A stretch of DNA of 39,914 bases from Desulfocurvibacter africanus subsp. africanus DSM 2603 (lineage in GTDB: Bacteria > Desulfobacterota > Desulfovibrionia > Desulfovibrionales > Desulfovibrionaceae): contig NZ_AULZ01000031.1 in the NCBI RefSeq assembly GCF_000422545.1, forward strand, positions 1-39,914, given 5' to 3'. Below are positions 1 through 9,067 of the stretch, piece after piece. The notes beneath the pieces were generated by a model. The model saw only the letters and a program-made list of their open reading frames with translations. It was not told the DNA's origin and ran no database searches. The first letter of the stretch is position 1. Each line of letters opens with the position of its first letter. The translations under genes and the position numbers were made by a program.

Positions 1-1
1 C

Positions 2-199
2 GAGGCGCGCTTCCAGTCTCTGGTGCTGGCGCAGGATACTGGTGGAGCCATCAAGGGCACACGTTTCGACCTGTTTTGCGGCTCGGGCGAACAGGCTGAA
101 TTCCTGGCAGGCCATCTTCAGAACGAAGCCCGCATGTACGTGCTCGTGAGCAAGGCCGCCCTGCGCTCCTGGGAATACCGCGCAGCCGTGTCCCGTTAG
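2..199 (+). CDS. mltA: MltA-type lytic transglycosylase, C-terminal fragment
   Basis: Only the last 65 codons are in the window; the gene begins before base 1. The frame starting at base 2 reads LAQDTGGAIKGTRFDLFCGS and then GEQAEFLAG, ending in a TAG at 197-199. The QDTGGAIKG signature followed by a D-x-F-x-G-x-G segment is the 3D-domain end of membrane-bound lytic murein transglycosylase A. That enzyme cleaves peptidoglycan glycan strands to 1,6-anhydro ends from the outer membrane. The last codon is Arg and the stop codon falls on the left edge of a family A repeat (TTAGAGC), so the repeat seems to supply the stop. The family is clear from the motif, but the N-terminus cannot be judged. 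Confidence 0.8.
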   Translation, partial: EARFQSLVLAQDTGGAIKGTRFDLFCGSGEQAEFLAGHLQNEARMYVLVSKAALRSWEYRAAVSR

Positions 200-326
200 A
201 GCATTTTGCTTTTGAAAATGCTCTGCAAGCCATGCGTCGGCATGGCTTGCCGCCGCGCAGGCGTAGGCGCAATTCACTTGCGCCGTCAACGCCGAAGCGG
301 GCGTCTTAAAAGCAATCCGCTCTAGA
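198..326 (+). repeat. Family A palindromic repeat, copy 1
   Basis: First of five copies of an approximately 130-bp element. It opens with a hairpin with a 10-bp stem (AGAGCATTTT / AAAATGCTCT, 7-nt loop). A second hairpin follows with an 11-bp stem (GCAAGCCATGC / GCATGGCTTGC, loop gtcg), then a GGCGCAA / TTGCGCC stem. The right end (AAAAGCAATCCGCTCTA) is an imperfect inverted copy of the left end (TAGAGCATTTTGCTTTT). This copy differs from copies 2 and 3 in the middle, reading gccgccgcgcaggcgtag before the third stem. It overlaps the mltA stop codon. Confidence 0.9.
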
Positions 327-489
327 GTGTTACCGCCTTCACAACCGCTTGCGGGCACGGGACAAGTCTGCTAGCACTCGGACCGAACTGAACACTGCTG
401 CAGGCTCATGCTTTCTCCTGCTCGGGGAATTGCTGTGCATGTGCATGCCGGCGGCGTGTTCCATCGACACCGATGCGGAGGATTGCGCC
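327..489 (+). other. Leader region of the ABC transporter operon
   Basis: This non-coding stretch lies between the family A repeat and the start of the binding-protein gene. It should hold the operon promoter. I see only a weak candidate (TTGCGG at 349, then TAGCAC at 372 with 17-bp spacing), which I do not count as established. The GGAGGA ribosome-binding site at 477-482 decides the downstream start. Confidence 0.4.
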
Positions 490-1287
490 ATGAGAAAACT
501 GCTCACGCTCGCCTGCTCGCTTGCTGCCCTGCTTCTGGTCGCCTGTGGCGAGGCACCTCAGGAAAAGAAGGCCGAGGAGGCTGCTCCGGCCGCCCCTGCA
601 CAGGCCGAAGCCAAGTCCTACATCAACGGCATCGACGCCAACTTCCCGCCCTTCGCCTTCGTGGATGAGAGCGGCAAGCCCAGCGGCTTCGACGTTGAGT
701 CCGTCAACTGGATCGCCGAAAAGATGGGCTTCAAGGTCACCCACCAGCCCATCGACTGGGACGGCATCATCCCGGCCCTGCTTTCCAACAAGATCGACTT
801 TATCGCTTCGGGCATGTCCATCACCGAGGAGCGCGCCAAGAAGGTCAATTTCTCCATGCCCTACTGGATCATCAAGCAGGTCTTCGTGACCAAGGCCGAC
901 GCGGCTCTGAGCCTGGATGACATGCTCAAGGGCAAGAAGACCCTGGGCGTGCAGCGCGGCACCTCCGAGGCCGAGTGGCTCAAGGAGAAGGCCGCTGCCG
1001 AGGGCTGGAACTTCGAGCTGCGTTACTACGATTCCGCGCCCCTGGCCGTGGAGGACGTGGTCAACGGCCGCATCGACGCCGCCGCCATGGATGACGCTCC
1101 GGCCAAGGACGCCACGGCTAAGAAGCCGGTGAAGATCCTGGGCACCTTCGGCATGAAGGAGGAGGAGTTCGGCTACGCTACCCGCAAGGAAGACGCCGAG
1201 CTGCTCACCAAGCTCAACGAGGGCCTCAAGCTGCTCATGGCCGATCCCTACTGGGAAGAGCTGCAAGTCAAGTACGGCCTGAAGTAG
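490..1287 (+). CDS. ABC transporter substrate-binding lipoprotein (amino-acid type)
   Basis: This 265-residue protein belongs to the periplasmic binding protein family 3 (SBP_bac_3), which captures polar amino acids or similar small solutes for an ABC importer. The N-terminus is a lipoprotein signal with lipobox LVAC and Cys19 as the predicted lipidated residue. An Ala/Pro/Glu-rich tether follows, then the family core, with the motifs NFPPFAF, GFDVE and IDWDGIIPALL and an ASGMSITEERA segment. I chose ATG 490 because GGAGGA sits 7 nt upstream and the signal peptide begins there. The same frame is open back to 349 but adds a sequence with no signal character. The gene heads an operon with two permeases and an ATPase. 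The substrate cannot be read from sequence; the downstream aminotransferase and oxidase suggest an amino acid or 2-hydroxy/keto acid. Confidence 0.92.
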   Translation: MRKLLTLACSLAALLLVACGEAPQEKKAEEAAPAAPAQAEAKSYINGIDANFPPFAFVDESGKPSGFDVESVNWIAEKMGFKVTHQPIDWDGIIPALLSNKIDFIASGMSITEERAKKVNFSMPYWIIKQVFVTKADAALSLDDMLKGKKTLGVQRGTSEAEWLKEKAAAEGWNFELRYYDSAPLAVEDVVNGRIDAAAMDDAPAKDATAKKPVKILGTFGMKEEEFGYATRKEDAELLTKLNEGLKLLMADPYWEELQVKYGLK

Positions 1288-1311
1288 CCTTTCCGGTCGC
1301 AATGCAAGTCG

Positions 1312-1344
1312 CCCGGAAGGTGCTCTGGCGCCTTCCGGGTTTTT
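1312..1344 (+). terminator. Intra-operon Rho-independent terminator/attenuator
   Basis: A perfect 9-bp stem (CCCGGAAGG at 1312-1320, CCTTCCGGG at 1331-1339, 10-nt loop) is followed directly by five T. It lies between the binding-protein stop and the first permease. Partial termination here would give more binding protein than membrane components, as is common in ABC importers. Confidence 0.8.
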
Positions 1345-1383
1345 CATCCACGCGCCGGCTTTCGGCCGTTCCCAAGAGTGACA

Positions 1384-2061
1384 ATGCCCGACAGCATAGA
1401 AGCCATCATCCAGGCACTGCCCTACCTGCTCGAAGGTTCCCTGACCACGGCCGGCATCGTTATCGGCGCCATGATCCTGGGCCTCTCCTTCGGCGTGCCA
1501 TTGGCAGTTGCCCAGGCCTACGGCGGCTCCGTGACGCGTCGCCTCGCCAACATCTATGTCTGGTTCTTTCGCGGCGTGCCTGTCCTCGTGCTGCTGTTCC
1601 TGTTCTATTTCGGCCTGTTCAATCTCATTGGCCTCAATCTGAGCGCCTTCACCTCGGCCATCATCGTCCTGGGACTTACCAGCGCGGCCTATCAGTCACA
1701 AATTTTTCGCGGCGCCATCCAATCCCTGCCCCACGGCCAACTAAAGGCGGCCAAGGCCCTGGGCATGAATGAGTTCACGGCCATCACCAGCATCATCCTG
1801 CCCCAGGCCCTGCGCCTGTCCATCCCCGGCTGGTCCAACGAATACTCCATTATTCTGAAGGACTCAGCCGTGGCTTTCGTGCTGGGAACGGCCGAGATCA
1901 TGGCCCGTACGCATTTCGTGGCCTCGCGTACCTACGAGCACTTGCCGCTGTATATGACCGCCGCGGTGCTCTACTTCATTCTGACCTGGTTCGGCGTGCG
2001 TGCCCTGCTCCACCTGGAGCGCAAGGTGCGCATACCGGGCTATGCCGTGCATCAAGGATAG
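1384..2061 (+). CDS. Amino-acid ABC transporter permease (HisM/GlnP type)
   Basis: This 225-residue integral membrane protein has several hydrophobic spans and the BPD_transp_1 cytoplasmic loop that contacts the ATPase. The coupling segment HGQLKAAKALGMNEFTAI, then ILPQALRLSIPG, is the EAA motif of polar amino acid permeases. I chose ATG 1384 (MPDSIEAII); a GTG two codons upstream at 1378 is possible. The gene follows the attenuator hairpin and ends 3 nt before the ATPase gene. It should pair with the second permease at 2875 to form a heterodimeric channel in the inner membrane. Confidence 0.92.
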   Translation: MPDSIEAIIQALPYLLEGSLTTAGIVIGAMILGLSFGVPLAVAQAYGGSVTRRLANIYVWFFRGVPVLVLLFLFYFGLFNLIGLNLSAFTSAIIVLGLTSAAYQSQIFRGAIQSLPHGQLKAAKALGMNEFTAITSIILPQALRLSIPGWSNEYSIILKDSAVAFVLGTAEIMARTHFVASRTYEHLPLYMTAAVLYFILTWFGVRALLHLERKVRIPGYAVHQG

Positions 2062-2064
2062 CCA

Positions 2065-2874
2065 ATGCCAGACACGACCCAACCAGTGCTGCGCATCGAG
2101 GGAATCAGCAAAAGCCTTGGCGGCAAGCAGATCCTCGACTCCGTCTCCCTGACGCTTCACAAGGGCGAACTCAAGGTGCTCATCGGGCCCTCGGGTGGAG
2201 GCAAAAGCACGCTTCTGCAATGCATCAACCTGCTCATTCAGCCTGATCAGGGCCGTATCTGGCTCGACAGCGAGGAAGTGCACGTCTCGCGCAAGCGCGA
2301 CCTGTACTCCTTCCGCCAGCAGGTGGGCATGATCTTCCAGGATTTCAACCTGTTTGATCACCTGCGCGCGGCCGACAACGTGGCCATTGCCCTGCGCAAG
2401 GTGCGCGGCTGGAGCCGCCGCCAGGCCACGGAACGGGCCATGGCCGAACTGGAGCGCGTGGGTCTGGCCGACAAGGCCGAGCTGTATCCCGCAGAACTTT
2501 CGGGCGGCCAGAAGCAACGTGTGTCCATCGCCCGCGCCTTGGCCATGGACCCCAAGGTGCTTTTGCTGGATGAGCCGACTTCGGCTCTTGACCCCGAGTT
2601 GGTGGGCGAAGTGCTGGAAGTCATCCGCAACTTGGCCGCCGGGGGCATGACCATGCTCATGGCCACACACCAGATGAGCTTCGCCCGCGCCCTGGCCAAG
2701 GAAATCCTGTTCATGGAAGGCGGGCGCCTCATCGAGCAGGGCTCGCCGGCAATGCTGCTCGCCCCAGGCGCGGGCACGCGCACGCAATCCTTCTGCACCC
2801 GGCTGTGGGACGTCAGCGAGCGCGAGCATCCCGCCGCACCCGCGGGAGCGACCGGACCGGCGGGGACCTGTTAG
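2065..2874 (+). CDS. Amino-acid ABC transporter ATP-binding protein
   Basis: This 269-residue ATPase energises the importer from the cytoplasmic face. Visible motifs are Walker A (GPSGGGKST, near residue 42), the Q-loop region, the ABC signature LSGGQKQR, Walker B plus D-loop (LLLDEPTSALDPE) and the switch histidine (MATHQMSF). The order and spacing fit the GlnQ/HisP group. The start ATG lies 3 nt after the first permease stop, with AAGGA upstream. The C-terminus carries an Ala/Gly/Pro-rich tail of about 25 residues that looks non-conserved. The stop codon directly abuts the next gene's ATG, so translational coupling is likely. Confidence 0.95.
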   Translation: MPDTTQPVLRIEGISKSLGGKQILDSVSLTLHKGELKVLIGPSGGGKSTLLQCINLLIQPDQGRIWLDSEEVHVSRKRDLYSFRQQVGMIFQDFNLFDHLRAADNVAIALRKVRGWSRRQATERAMAELERVGLADKAELYPAELSGGQKQRVSIARALAMDPKVLLLDEPTSALDPELVGEVLEVIRNLAAGGMTMLMATHQMSFARALAKEILFMEGGRLIEQGSPAMLLAPGAGTRTQSFCTRLWDVSEREHPAAPAGATGPAGTC

Positions 2875-3543
2875 ATGGAGTTCGCGCCGTTCCTGACCGA
2901 GCAGATCATACCAGCCTTCAATCGCGGGCTGGGCAACAGCATGCTGCTCATCGTGCCGTCCGCCATCATGGGAGTGGTCCTGGGCATACTCGCGGGCACT
3001 GCGCGAGCCTTCGGCGGACCGGTACTCAGCCGGCTGGCCGCCTGGTACGCGGCCCTGTTTCGCGGCACGCCGCTGGTGGCCCAGCTGTTCATCTGGTATT
3101 TCGGCCTGCCCAATCTGGGCATCTACCTCTCGGCCTACTGGGCCTCGGTAATCGGCTTCGGCATGTGCAGCGGGGCCTACCACTCGGAGTACATCCGAGG
3201 CGGGCTGCTCTCCATACGCCGGGGCCAACTCCTGGCCGCGCAGTCCCTGGGCTTCTCCACCGCATCCACCCTGCGCTCGATCATCATCCCCCAGGCCTTC
3301 CGCCGCGCCTTGCCCGGCTGCGGCAACGAGATCATCTACCTGATCAAGTACTCGTCCCTGGCTTATATCATCACCTTCATCGAACTGACCGGCGAAGCCA
3401 AGATCCTGGCCACGCGCTACTTCGAATTCACCGAGGTATTCCTCGTGGTGGGCGCCTACTACCTGGCCCTGGTCAGCCTGGCCACCTGGGGCCTGCGCGT
3501 TCTGGAGCGCCGCCTGCATATCCCGGGCTTCGGCCGCACCTAA
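2875..3543 (+). CDS. Second amino-acid ABC transporter permease
   Basis: This 222-residue membrane protein has the same fold as the permease at 1384. Its EAA-type loop reads RRGQLLAAQSLGFSTAST, then IIPQAFRRALPG. The ATG immediately follows the TAG of the ATPase gene with no gap. Two different permeases in one operon is the usual arrangement for HisQM-type importers, so this is likely the partner subunit rather than a duplicate. Hydrophobic segments at both ends and the late FIELTGEAK segment fit the family. Confidence 0.92.
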   Translation: MEFAPFLTEQIIPAFNRGLGNSMLLIVPSAIMGVVLGILAGTARAFGGPVLSRLAAWYAALFRGTPLVAQLFIWYFGLPNLGIYLSAYWASVIGFGMCSGAYHSEYIRGGLLSIRRGQLLAAQSLGFSTASTLRSIIIPQAFRRALPGCGNEIIYLIKYSSLAYIITFIELTGEAKILATRYFEFTEVFLVVGAYYLALVSLATWGLRVLERRLHIPGFGRT

Positions 3544-3569
3544 CCGCGCTCCCCCACTCTGGTGCACAC

Positions 3570-4954
<1,385 letters not shown>

Positions 4955-4958
<4 letters not shown>

Positions 4959-6154
4959 GCAAACACATGGCAGGACAGGCGCCCAAGACTCGCGGAAGCC
5001 GGCGTGTGAACCTGGTGGAGGTCTCGGCCACCAAGCTCATGCCCATCATAGCCGCCCGCGTGGGCGGCTGCGTGTCCCTGGGCCAGGGTGTGCCCTCCTT
5101 CGCCACGCCGCCGCATATCGTCGAGGCAGTGACCCGCACCCTGCGTGAGGACCCGGCCAGCGGCAAGTACTCCCTGCAGCCTGGCATGCCGGCCCTGCGC
5201 AAAGCCATCGCCAGCGTCTTGGACCGCGAAAAGGGGTTGCGCTACTCCCCCGAATCCGAAATCGCCGTGACTGTCGGGGCCATGGAAGCCCTGCTCTGCG
5301 CCATCTTGGCCTTCGTCGATCGCGGCGACGAAGTCATTCTGCCCGCGCCCTGCTACGCTTCGCACATCGAGCAAGTGCAACTGGCCGAGGGCGTGCCGGT
5401 ATTCGCCCCTCTGCGTCGGGCCGACTGGAGCCTGGACGCCGAGGCCGTGCGACGGGCCATAACCCCGCGCACCAAGGCCATCGTGCTCTGCTCGCCGGGA
5501 AATCCCACGGGTACGGTCTTCGACGAGGCGGACATGGCCGCTGTCTGCGAGCTGGCCATTACCCACGACCTGCTCGTGATCTCGGACGAGACCTACGACT
5601 ACGTGACCTACGGCCGCCCCATGCCCACGAGCCCGGCCACGTATCCGGGCATGCGCGAGCGCACTGTGGTCATCAACTCCTTCTCCAAGAAGTACGCCCT
5701 GACGGGCTGGCGCGTGGGCTACATGGCCGCTGCCGAGCCGCTCATGGCCGACCTGCTCAAGATACACGACGCTTCGGCCATCTGCGCGCCCACACCCGCG
5801 CAACACGCGGCGCTGGCTGCGCTATCCGGCCCGCAGGATGTCGTGGACGATATGCGCCAGGCCCTCGAACGCCGCCGCGACCTGTGCTGCCGCCGCCTGG
5901 ATGAGTTGAGCGATTATTTCGACTACGTCGCTCCCGGTGGAGCCTTCTACATCATGGCCCGCTACAAATTCACCGACGCGCCGTCCATGGAAGTCGCCAC
6001 CCGGCTCATCGAGGAGGCGCGCGTCATCACCATTCCCGGCGGCTCCTTCGGGCCAGGCGGTGAAGGTCACTTGCGGTTGTCTTTCGGTGGAGAAGAGAGC
6101 GAAATCGAGGAAGCCTTCGCGCGCATAGGGCGTTGGGTGAAAGCAAAAACATAA
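4955..6154 (+). CDS. Class I/II PLP-dependent aminotransferase
   Basis: This 399-residue fold-type-I aminotransferase carries the expected residues: CSPGNPTGT with the PLP-contacting Asn, SDETYDYVTY with Asp and Tyr, the Schiff-base Lys in NSFSKKYALTGWRVGY, and the substrate-binding Arg in HLRLSFGG near the C-terminus. It resembles the aspartate/aromatic aminotransferase group (AspC/PatA-like). The start overlaps the preceding stop as ATGA. Placement behind a polar amino acid importer and a 2-hydroxyacid dehydrogenase suggests that imported material is interconverted between hydroxy, keto and amino forms. Donor and acceptor cannot be assigned from sequence. The gene is followed by a good terminator, which ends the operon. 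Confidence 0.9.
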
Positions 6155-6218
6155 AGTCATCTCTGGAAAGGGCACCATCCAAAACGAGGGATGCTGCCGG
6201 TACCCACGCAATATTACG

Positions 6219-6259
6219 ACGGCCGATCAGGCGCAGATGCCTGACCGGCCGTTTCGTTT
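6219..6259 (+). terminator. Rho-independent terminator of the transporter operon
   Basis: A 14-bp stem with one mismatch (6219-6232 against 6239-6252, loop gcagat) is followed by a T-rich tail (ttcgttt). It lies 65 nt after the aminotransferase stop and just before a family B repeat. Confidence 0.82.
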
Positions 6260-6264
6260 ACATT

Positions 6265-6374
6265 AGAGTGTTTTGCACAAGAACTGGCAGAAACTGGGAA
6301 GGGCTTTGCCCTCCCAGACCCTCCCACCAGGGAAATGATTCCCCTGGACCCCCCATTTCAAATGCAATCAGCTT
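6265..6374 (+). repeat. Family B palindromic repeat, copy 1
   Basis: A 110-bp element, identical to a second copy at 32891 except for two bases (positions 5 and 18 of the element), in the same orientation. Internal hairpins include GGGAAGGGC / GCCCTCCC and CCAGGGAA / TTCCCCTGG. The left end TTAGAGTGTTTTGCA and the inverted right end (complement of TGCAATCAGCTT) resemble the ends of family A. It is non-coding. Confidence 0.88.
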
Positions 6375-6569
6375 AATTCAAGCGCAAGGACTACATGCTG
6401 CGCAGCCTTGAAAAGGGCAACGCTCATTACCGGCATGAATGAGTTTTTAAAAATTGCTTTGGCGATCCGCTCATGAACTATGCGGAGCCAGGGAACGCGT
6501 CCTCTTCGGGAATGGCTCCGGCGGGAGCCAGGGAGTGCAAAGACCTTCCCAGCTCATATGCACCATGCT
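6375..6569. other. Non-coding stretch between repeat and PagL-like gene
   Basis: I see no gene here. An inverted repeat CGGAGCCA (6483-6490) / TGGCTCCG (6513-6520) lies downstream of the minus-strand PagL-like gene and might end its transcript, but no T-run follows. Bases 6461-6494 resemble 35136-35169 (26 of 34 matches by eye). Confidence 0.4.
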
Positions 6570-7211
6570 TCAGAAATAGGTCCCGAACATGAGCAACAAC
6601 GAATTGATGCCCGTGTTGTCATCGTCCAAGCCGGCATTGGAGATATGATGGGCCCGCAGGCCGATGAACAGGTCAGGTCCGTTGTCGCGCAGGATGTCCG
6701 TGCCGATGCCTGCCTGGGGATTGAAATTGAAGCGCAACCCCTGTCCTTCCACGCGAAAGTCCGTGTAGATGGCGTGTATGCCGGCCTCGGCATATGGGCG
6801 CAGGCTGTCGCTGGCCAGAGAATCCAGATAATATTGGGCCATGATGCCGGCCGAAGCCACGGCGCGGCGGTAAGGCCAGGTCGTCAGTCCGGCCGAGGCT
6901 TCGACCTTGAAACGCAGCGGGTCGGGCGCACGGTGCGGCCAGACCGCGTCGTAGTCGAACTGCGCGAAGCCGTAGATGAGCGCCAGGCCGATGTCCGAAT
7001 TGGGCGTATAGTCATTGCCTGCGGCCAGGGCCGCGCCATAGCGCGTGGGCACGTGGGCGGCATCCTGACCTTGGGCCATGGACGCGGTAGCCGTCACGGC
7101 CCATAGGGAGATAAACGCAACCAGGATAATGCGGCGGCAACACTCGGCGGAGGCCAGGCTCCACCGCGTGATTTCAGAGGGCTGCCGGATGGCCATGTCC
7201 AGCTGGTGCAT
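6570..7211 (-). CDS. pagL: PagL-like lipid A deacylase (acyloxyacyl hydrolase family)
   Basis: This 213-residue predicted outer-membrane protein should fold as a small beta-barrel. The C-terminal signature AHHISNAGLDDDNTGINS, ending in an aromatic-terminated strand (FGTYF), matches the PagL family. In that family the His and Ser of HxSN are catalytic in removing the 3-O acyl chain from lipid A. The third, acidic catalytic residue is not obvious here. I chose ATG 7211 because GGAGG lies 9 nt upstream; ATG 7196 is an alternative. The signal peptide (IILVAFISLWAVTATASMAQ) sits after an unusually long N-terminal stretch of about 27 residues. The gene stands alone between repeats and points away from the chain-length-factor gene. 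The family call is fairly sure; activity is inferred. Confidence 0.78.
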   Translation of the reverse strand: MHQLDMAIRQPSEITRWSLASAECCRRIILVAFISLWAVTATASMAQGQDAAHVPTRYGAALAAGNDYTPNSDIGLALIYGFAQFDYDAVWPHRAPDPLRFKVEASAGLTTWPYRRAVASAGIMAQYYLDSLASDSLRPYAEAGIHAIYTDFRVEGQGLRFNFNPQAGIGTDILRDNGPDLFIGLRAHHISNAGLDDDNTGINSLLLMFGTYF

Positions 7212-7290
7212 AGCTGATCGCCTCCACGGCGTATTCCCAGATCCAGAAGCGACACTGTTCCACTCAAACTCGCCCGATGTCTGCAACACC

Positions 7291-7320
7291 CAGGCGCACC
7301 CAGGCGCACCCAGGCTCACC
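7291..7320. repeat. Three tandem copies of a 10-bp unit
   Basis: The unit CAGGCGCACC occurs three times in a row; the third copy has one change (CAGGCTCACC). It lies upstream of the PagL-like gene, in its probable leader or promoter region. Confidence 0.85.
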
Positions 7321-7364
7321 GAAGGGATGCGCTGGACGACCTGTCGGACACTCTACGGCCGCTT

Positions 7365-7494
7365 AGAGCATTTTGCTTTTGAAAATGCTCTGCAAGCCAT
7401 GCGTCGGCATGGCTTGCCGCTAGCTACGGCGCAGGCGCAATTCACTTGCGCCGTCTACGCCGGAGCGGGCGTCTTAAAAGCAATCTGCTCTAGA
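7365..7494 (+). repeat. Family A palindromic repeat, copy 2
   Basis: A full 130-bp copy with all three hairpins and the inverted ends (TTAGAGCATTTTGC at the left, GCAATCTGCTCTA at the right). It ends 12 bp beyond the stop codon of the minus-strand chain-length-factor gene. With copy 3 it brackets that gene, and both copies face the same way. Confidence 0.92.
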
Positions 7495-7506
7495 CGCGCA
7501 TCGTCC

Positions 7507-8580
7507 TCATGCCTGGCTACGGCCCACGGTCAGCAGGCCATAACTCTCGGCCTCACCTAGGGTCAGGCAGGTCACGGGCCGGCCCTCAAGGCTGGTGGAG
7601 CGCATTCCTCCGCCCTTGTCCGGACCCGCTTGGAAAGTGTCCGAAGCCACGCTCACGGCCGCCACGGCCATATCCAGGGCCGCGGCCGAGGGCAGGCTGC
7701 CGTGCAGCGGCGCATAGGCCGCCACATCGCCCCCATGATCGTGCAGCACGTCCGCATAGGCTTGCCCGCAGGCCACATGGCCGTCGGCGCCCAGGATGAG
7801 CGGGCCGTCCGGCAGCGCAAGGCGCTCCTGCTCTCCCATGGTCCCAAGACGTACATCCAGGAGCGAACCGTAAGGGCCTTCGGGGGTGGACTCCGGCTCC
7901 AGGAGGAAAAAGGCCGCGCCTTCACCTGCCAGGGCCGAATGCGTTTCAAAATCCCACGGCCGAACCTCGCCGGCCTCGGAGCCGAAATATCGCTCGCGGC
8001 AATAGCCCAGCACGTCGCACCACTCGTCCACGGCGCCGAACAGCACCCGCTCGGCGCGGCCCGCGGCGAGCATGGCTGCAGCGCTGATCAAAGCCGACTG
8101 GGCTGACAGCCCGAACTGGCTCACGGTCAGGCTGGGACCCGTCGCGCCGAGCATGATGGCGATGTTGGCCGCTGCCGCGTTATGCACGGAGTTTGAAAAG
8201 TGCGTGGGCGAGGCATGTTTGTCTTCCTCGGCCACTGAATCCAGAAAGGAGAACGTCGTGCGCAGCGCGCCCCAGCCCGACGCAACCATGACGGAAAGAC
8301 CAGCGTTGACGCTCTTGTCGAACGGTTCCAGGCCAGCGTCTTCCAGGGCCAGACAGGCGCACAGCAGCGCCAGACGCGAGAAATGGTCCATGCGCCTGAG
8401 CAGACGCTTGGGCGCGAATCGCTCCAGTTCATCCGTGGAAGCCCGATAATACGCCCATTCAGGCCCGCCTTGCGACCTTGCCTCTAAAACGGGCGTGCAA
8501 ATGCCTCCGGCAAGGACGCTCTCCAAGGCCGACCTGCCTGCACCAAAACCGCCCACTGCTCCAACGCCCCTTATTCTCAT
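7507..8580 (-). CDS. Ketosynthase-like chain-length factor, no active-site Cys (CLF1)
   Basis: This 357-residue protein has the thiolase-like fold of beta-ketoacyl synthases but lacks their catalytic Cys. Lining up GPSLTVSQFGLSAQ (residues 149-162) with the FabF active-site segment puts Gly157 where Cys should be, with Gln155 close by. The downstream GRAERVLFGAVDE keeps correct register. C-terminal His motifs of the NAHGT and KGxxGH kind are also absent. Such proteins act as non-catalytic partners (chain-length factors) of a KS. ATG 8580 begins MRIRGVGAVGG; GTG 8586 has a slightly better spaced AAGGA. The open frame continues to 8829, but that part is a translated family A repeat. It is the only cluster-type gene on the minus strand and is enclosed by two repeat copies. 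Its KS partner is unknown. Confidence 0.75.
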   Translation of the reverse strand: MRIRGVGAVGGFGAGRSALESVLAGGICTPVLEARSQGGPEWAYYRASTDELERFAPKRLLRRMDHFSRLALLCACLALEDAGLEPFDKSVNAGLSVMVASGWGALRTTFSFLDSVAEEDKHASPTHFSNSVHNAAAANIAIMLGATGPSLTVSQFGLSAQSALISAAAMLAAGRAERVLFGAVDEWCDVLGYCRERYFGSEAGEVRPWDFETHSALAGEGAAFFLLEPESTPEGPYGSLLDVRLGTMGEQERLALPDGPLILGADGHVACGQAYADVLHDHGGDVAAYAPLHGSLPSAAALDMAVAAVSVASDTFQAGPDKGGGMRSTSLEGRPVTCLTLGEAESYGLLTVGRSQA

Positions 8581-8634
8581 GCGCACGCGAGTTGTCCTTG
8601 CATTCTCTGCTAGTCGAAAAGGCCATGCACTATT

Positions 8635-8762
8635 AGAGCATTTTGCTTTTGAAAATGCTCTGCAAGCCATGCGTCGGCATGGCTTGCCGCTAGCTTCGGC
8701 GCAGGCGCAATTCACTTGCGCCGTCAACGCCGGAGCGGGCGTCCTAAAAGCAATCTGCTCTA
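8635..8762 (+). repeat. Family A palindromic repeat, copy 3
   Basis: A 128-bp copy with the same three stems and TA-flanked inverted ends (TTAGAGCATTTTGC and GCAATCTGCTCTAA). It sits 54 bp upstream of the CLF1 start and about 300 bp before the first gene of the plus-strand cluster, in the divergent regulatory region. Confidence 0.92.
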
Positions 8763-9067
8763 ATGACCTGCATGCCGAGCCGAAGCGAGCATCCGCATCG
8801 ATGATGCGAACTGTGTTTGTTCGTACCATGATTCGGGAGGCTGCGACTCGTTACGGCTTGGATGCACCGTTATTCGCCAGACCGGTTTCAGCATATTACG
8901 TGTTTCAGCCACATAGGGAAACAGGGAAATAGTTGTCTTGCAAACCATTGAGCCAAACACAGTTTGCGCTAAGCCGGTTGTTGTGTTTTGACTTGTGGCG
9001 TGTTAAGCCCTCAACGTTCTCAATCCATACCACGTACTTATTGATCACCATCTACGAGGAGAGGCGT
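8763..9067. other. Promoter-bearing intergenic region ahead of the cluster
   Basis: This 305-bp stretch is visibly more AT-rich than its surroundings and holds no convincing gene. It must carry the promoter of the lipoprotein gene at 9068 and probably of the cluster. TTGACT at 8988 resembles a -35 box, but no good -10 sits 16-18 bp after it. A small hairpin CGCATC/GATGCG lies near 8794-8808. A GAGGAGAGG ribosome-binding site ends the region. Confidence 0.4.

Noticed and set aside
198-326. CRISPR-like array from the repeated palindromes
   Set aside because: The copies are kilobases apart, about 130 bp long, and lie in both orientations. There are no regularly spaced short repeats, and no cas genes are present.
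349-377. Possible sigma-70 promoter (TTGCGG, 17-bp spacer, TAGCAC) before the binding-protein gene
   Set aside because: Both boxes match the consensus poorly, and such matches are expected by chance. I did not list it as a feature.
8581-8829. N-terminal extension of the CLF1 reading frame up to 8829
   Set aside because: These codons translate the family A repeat, and the same peptide-like stretch appears at other repeat copies. A better start with AAGGA exists at 8586/8580.
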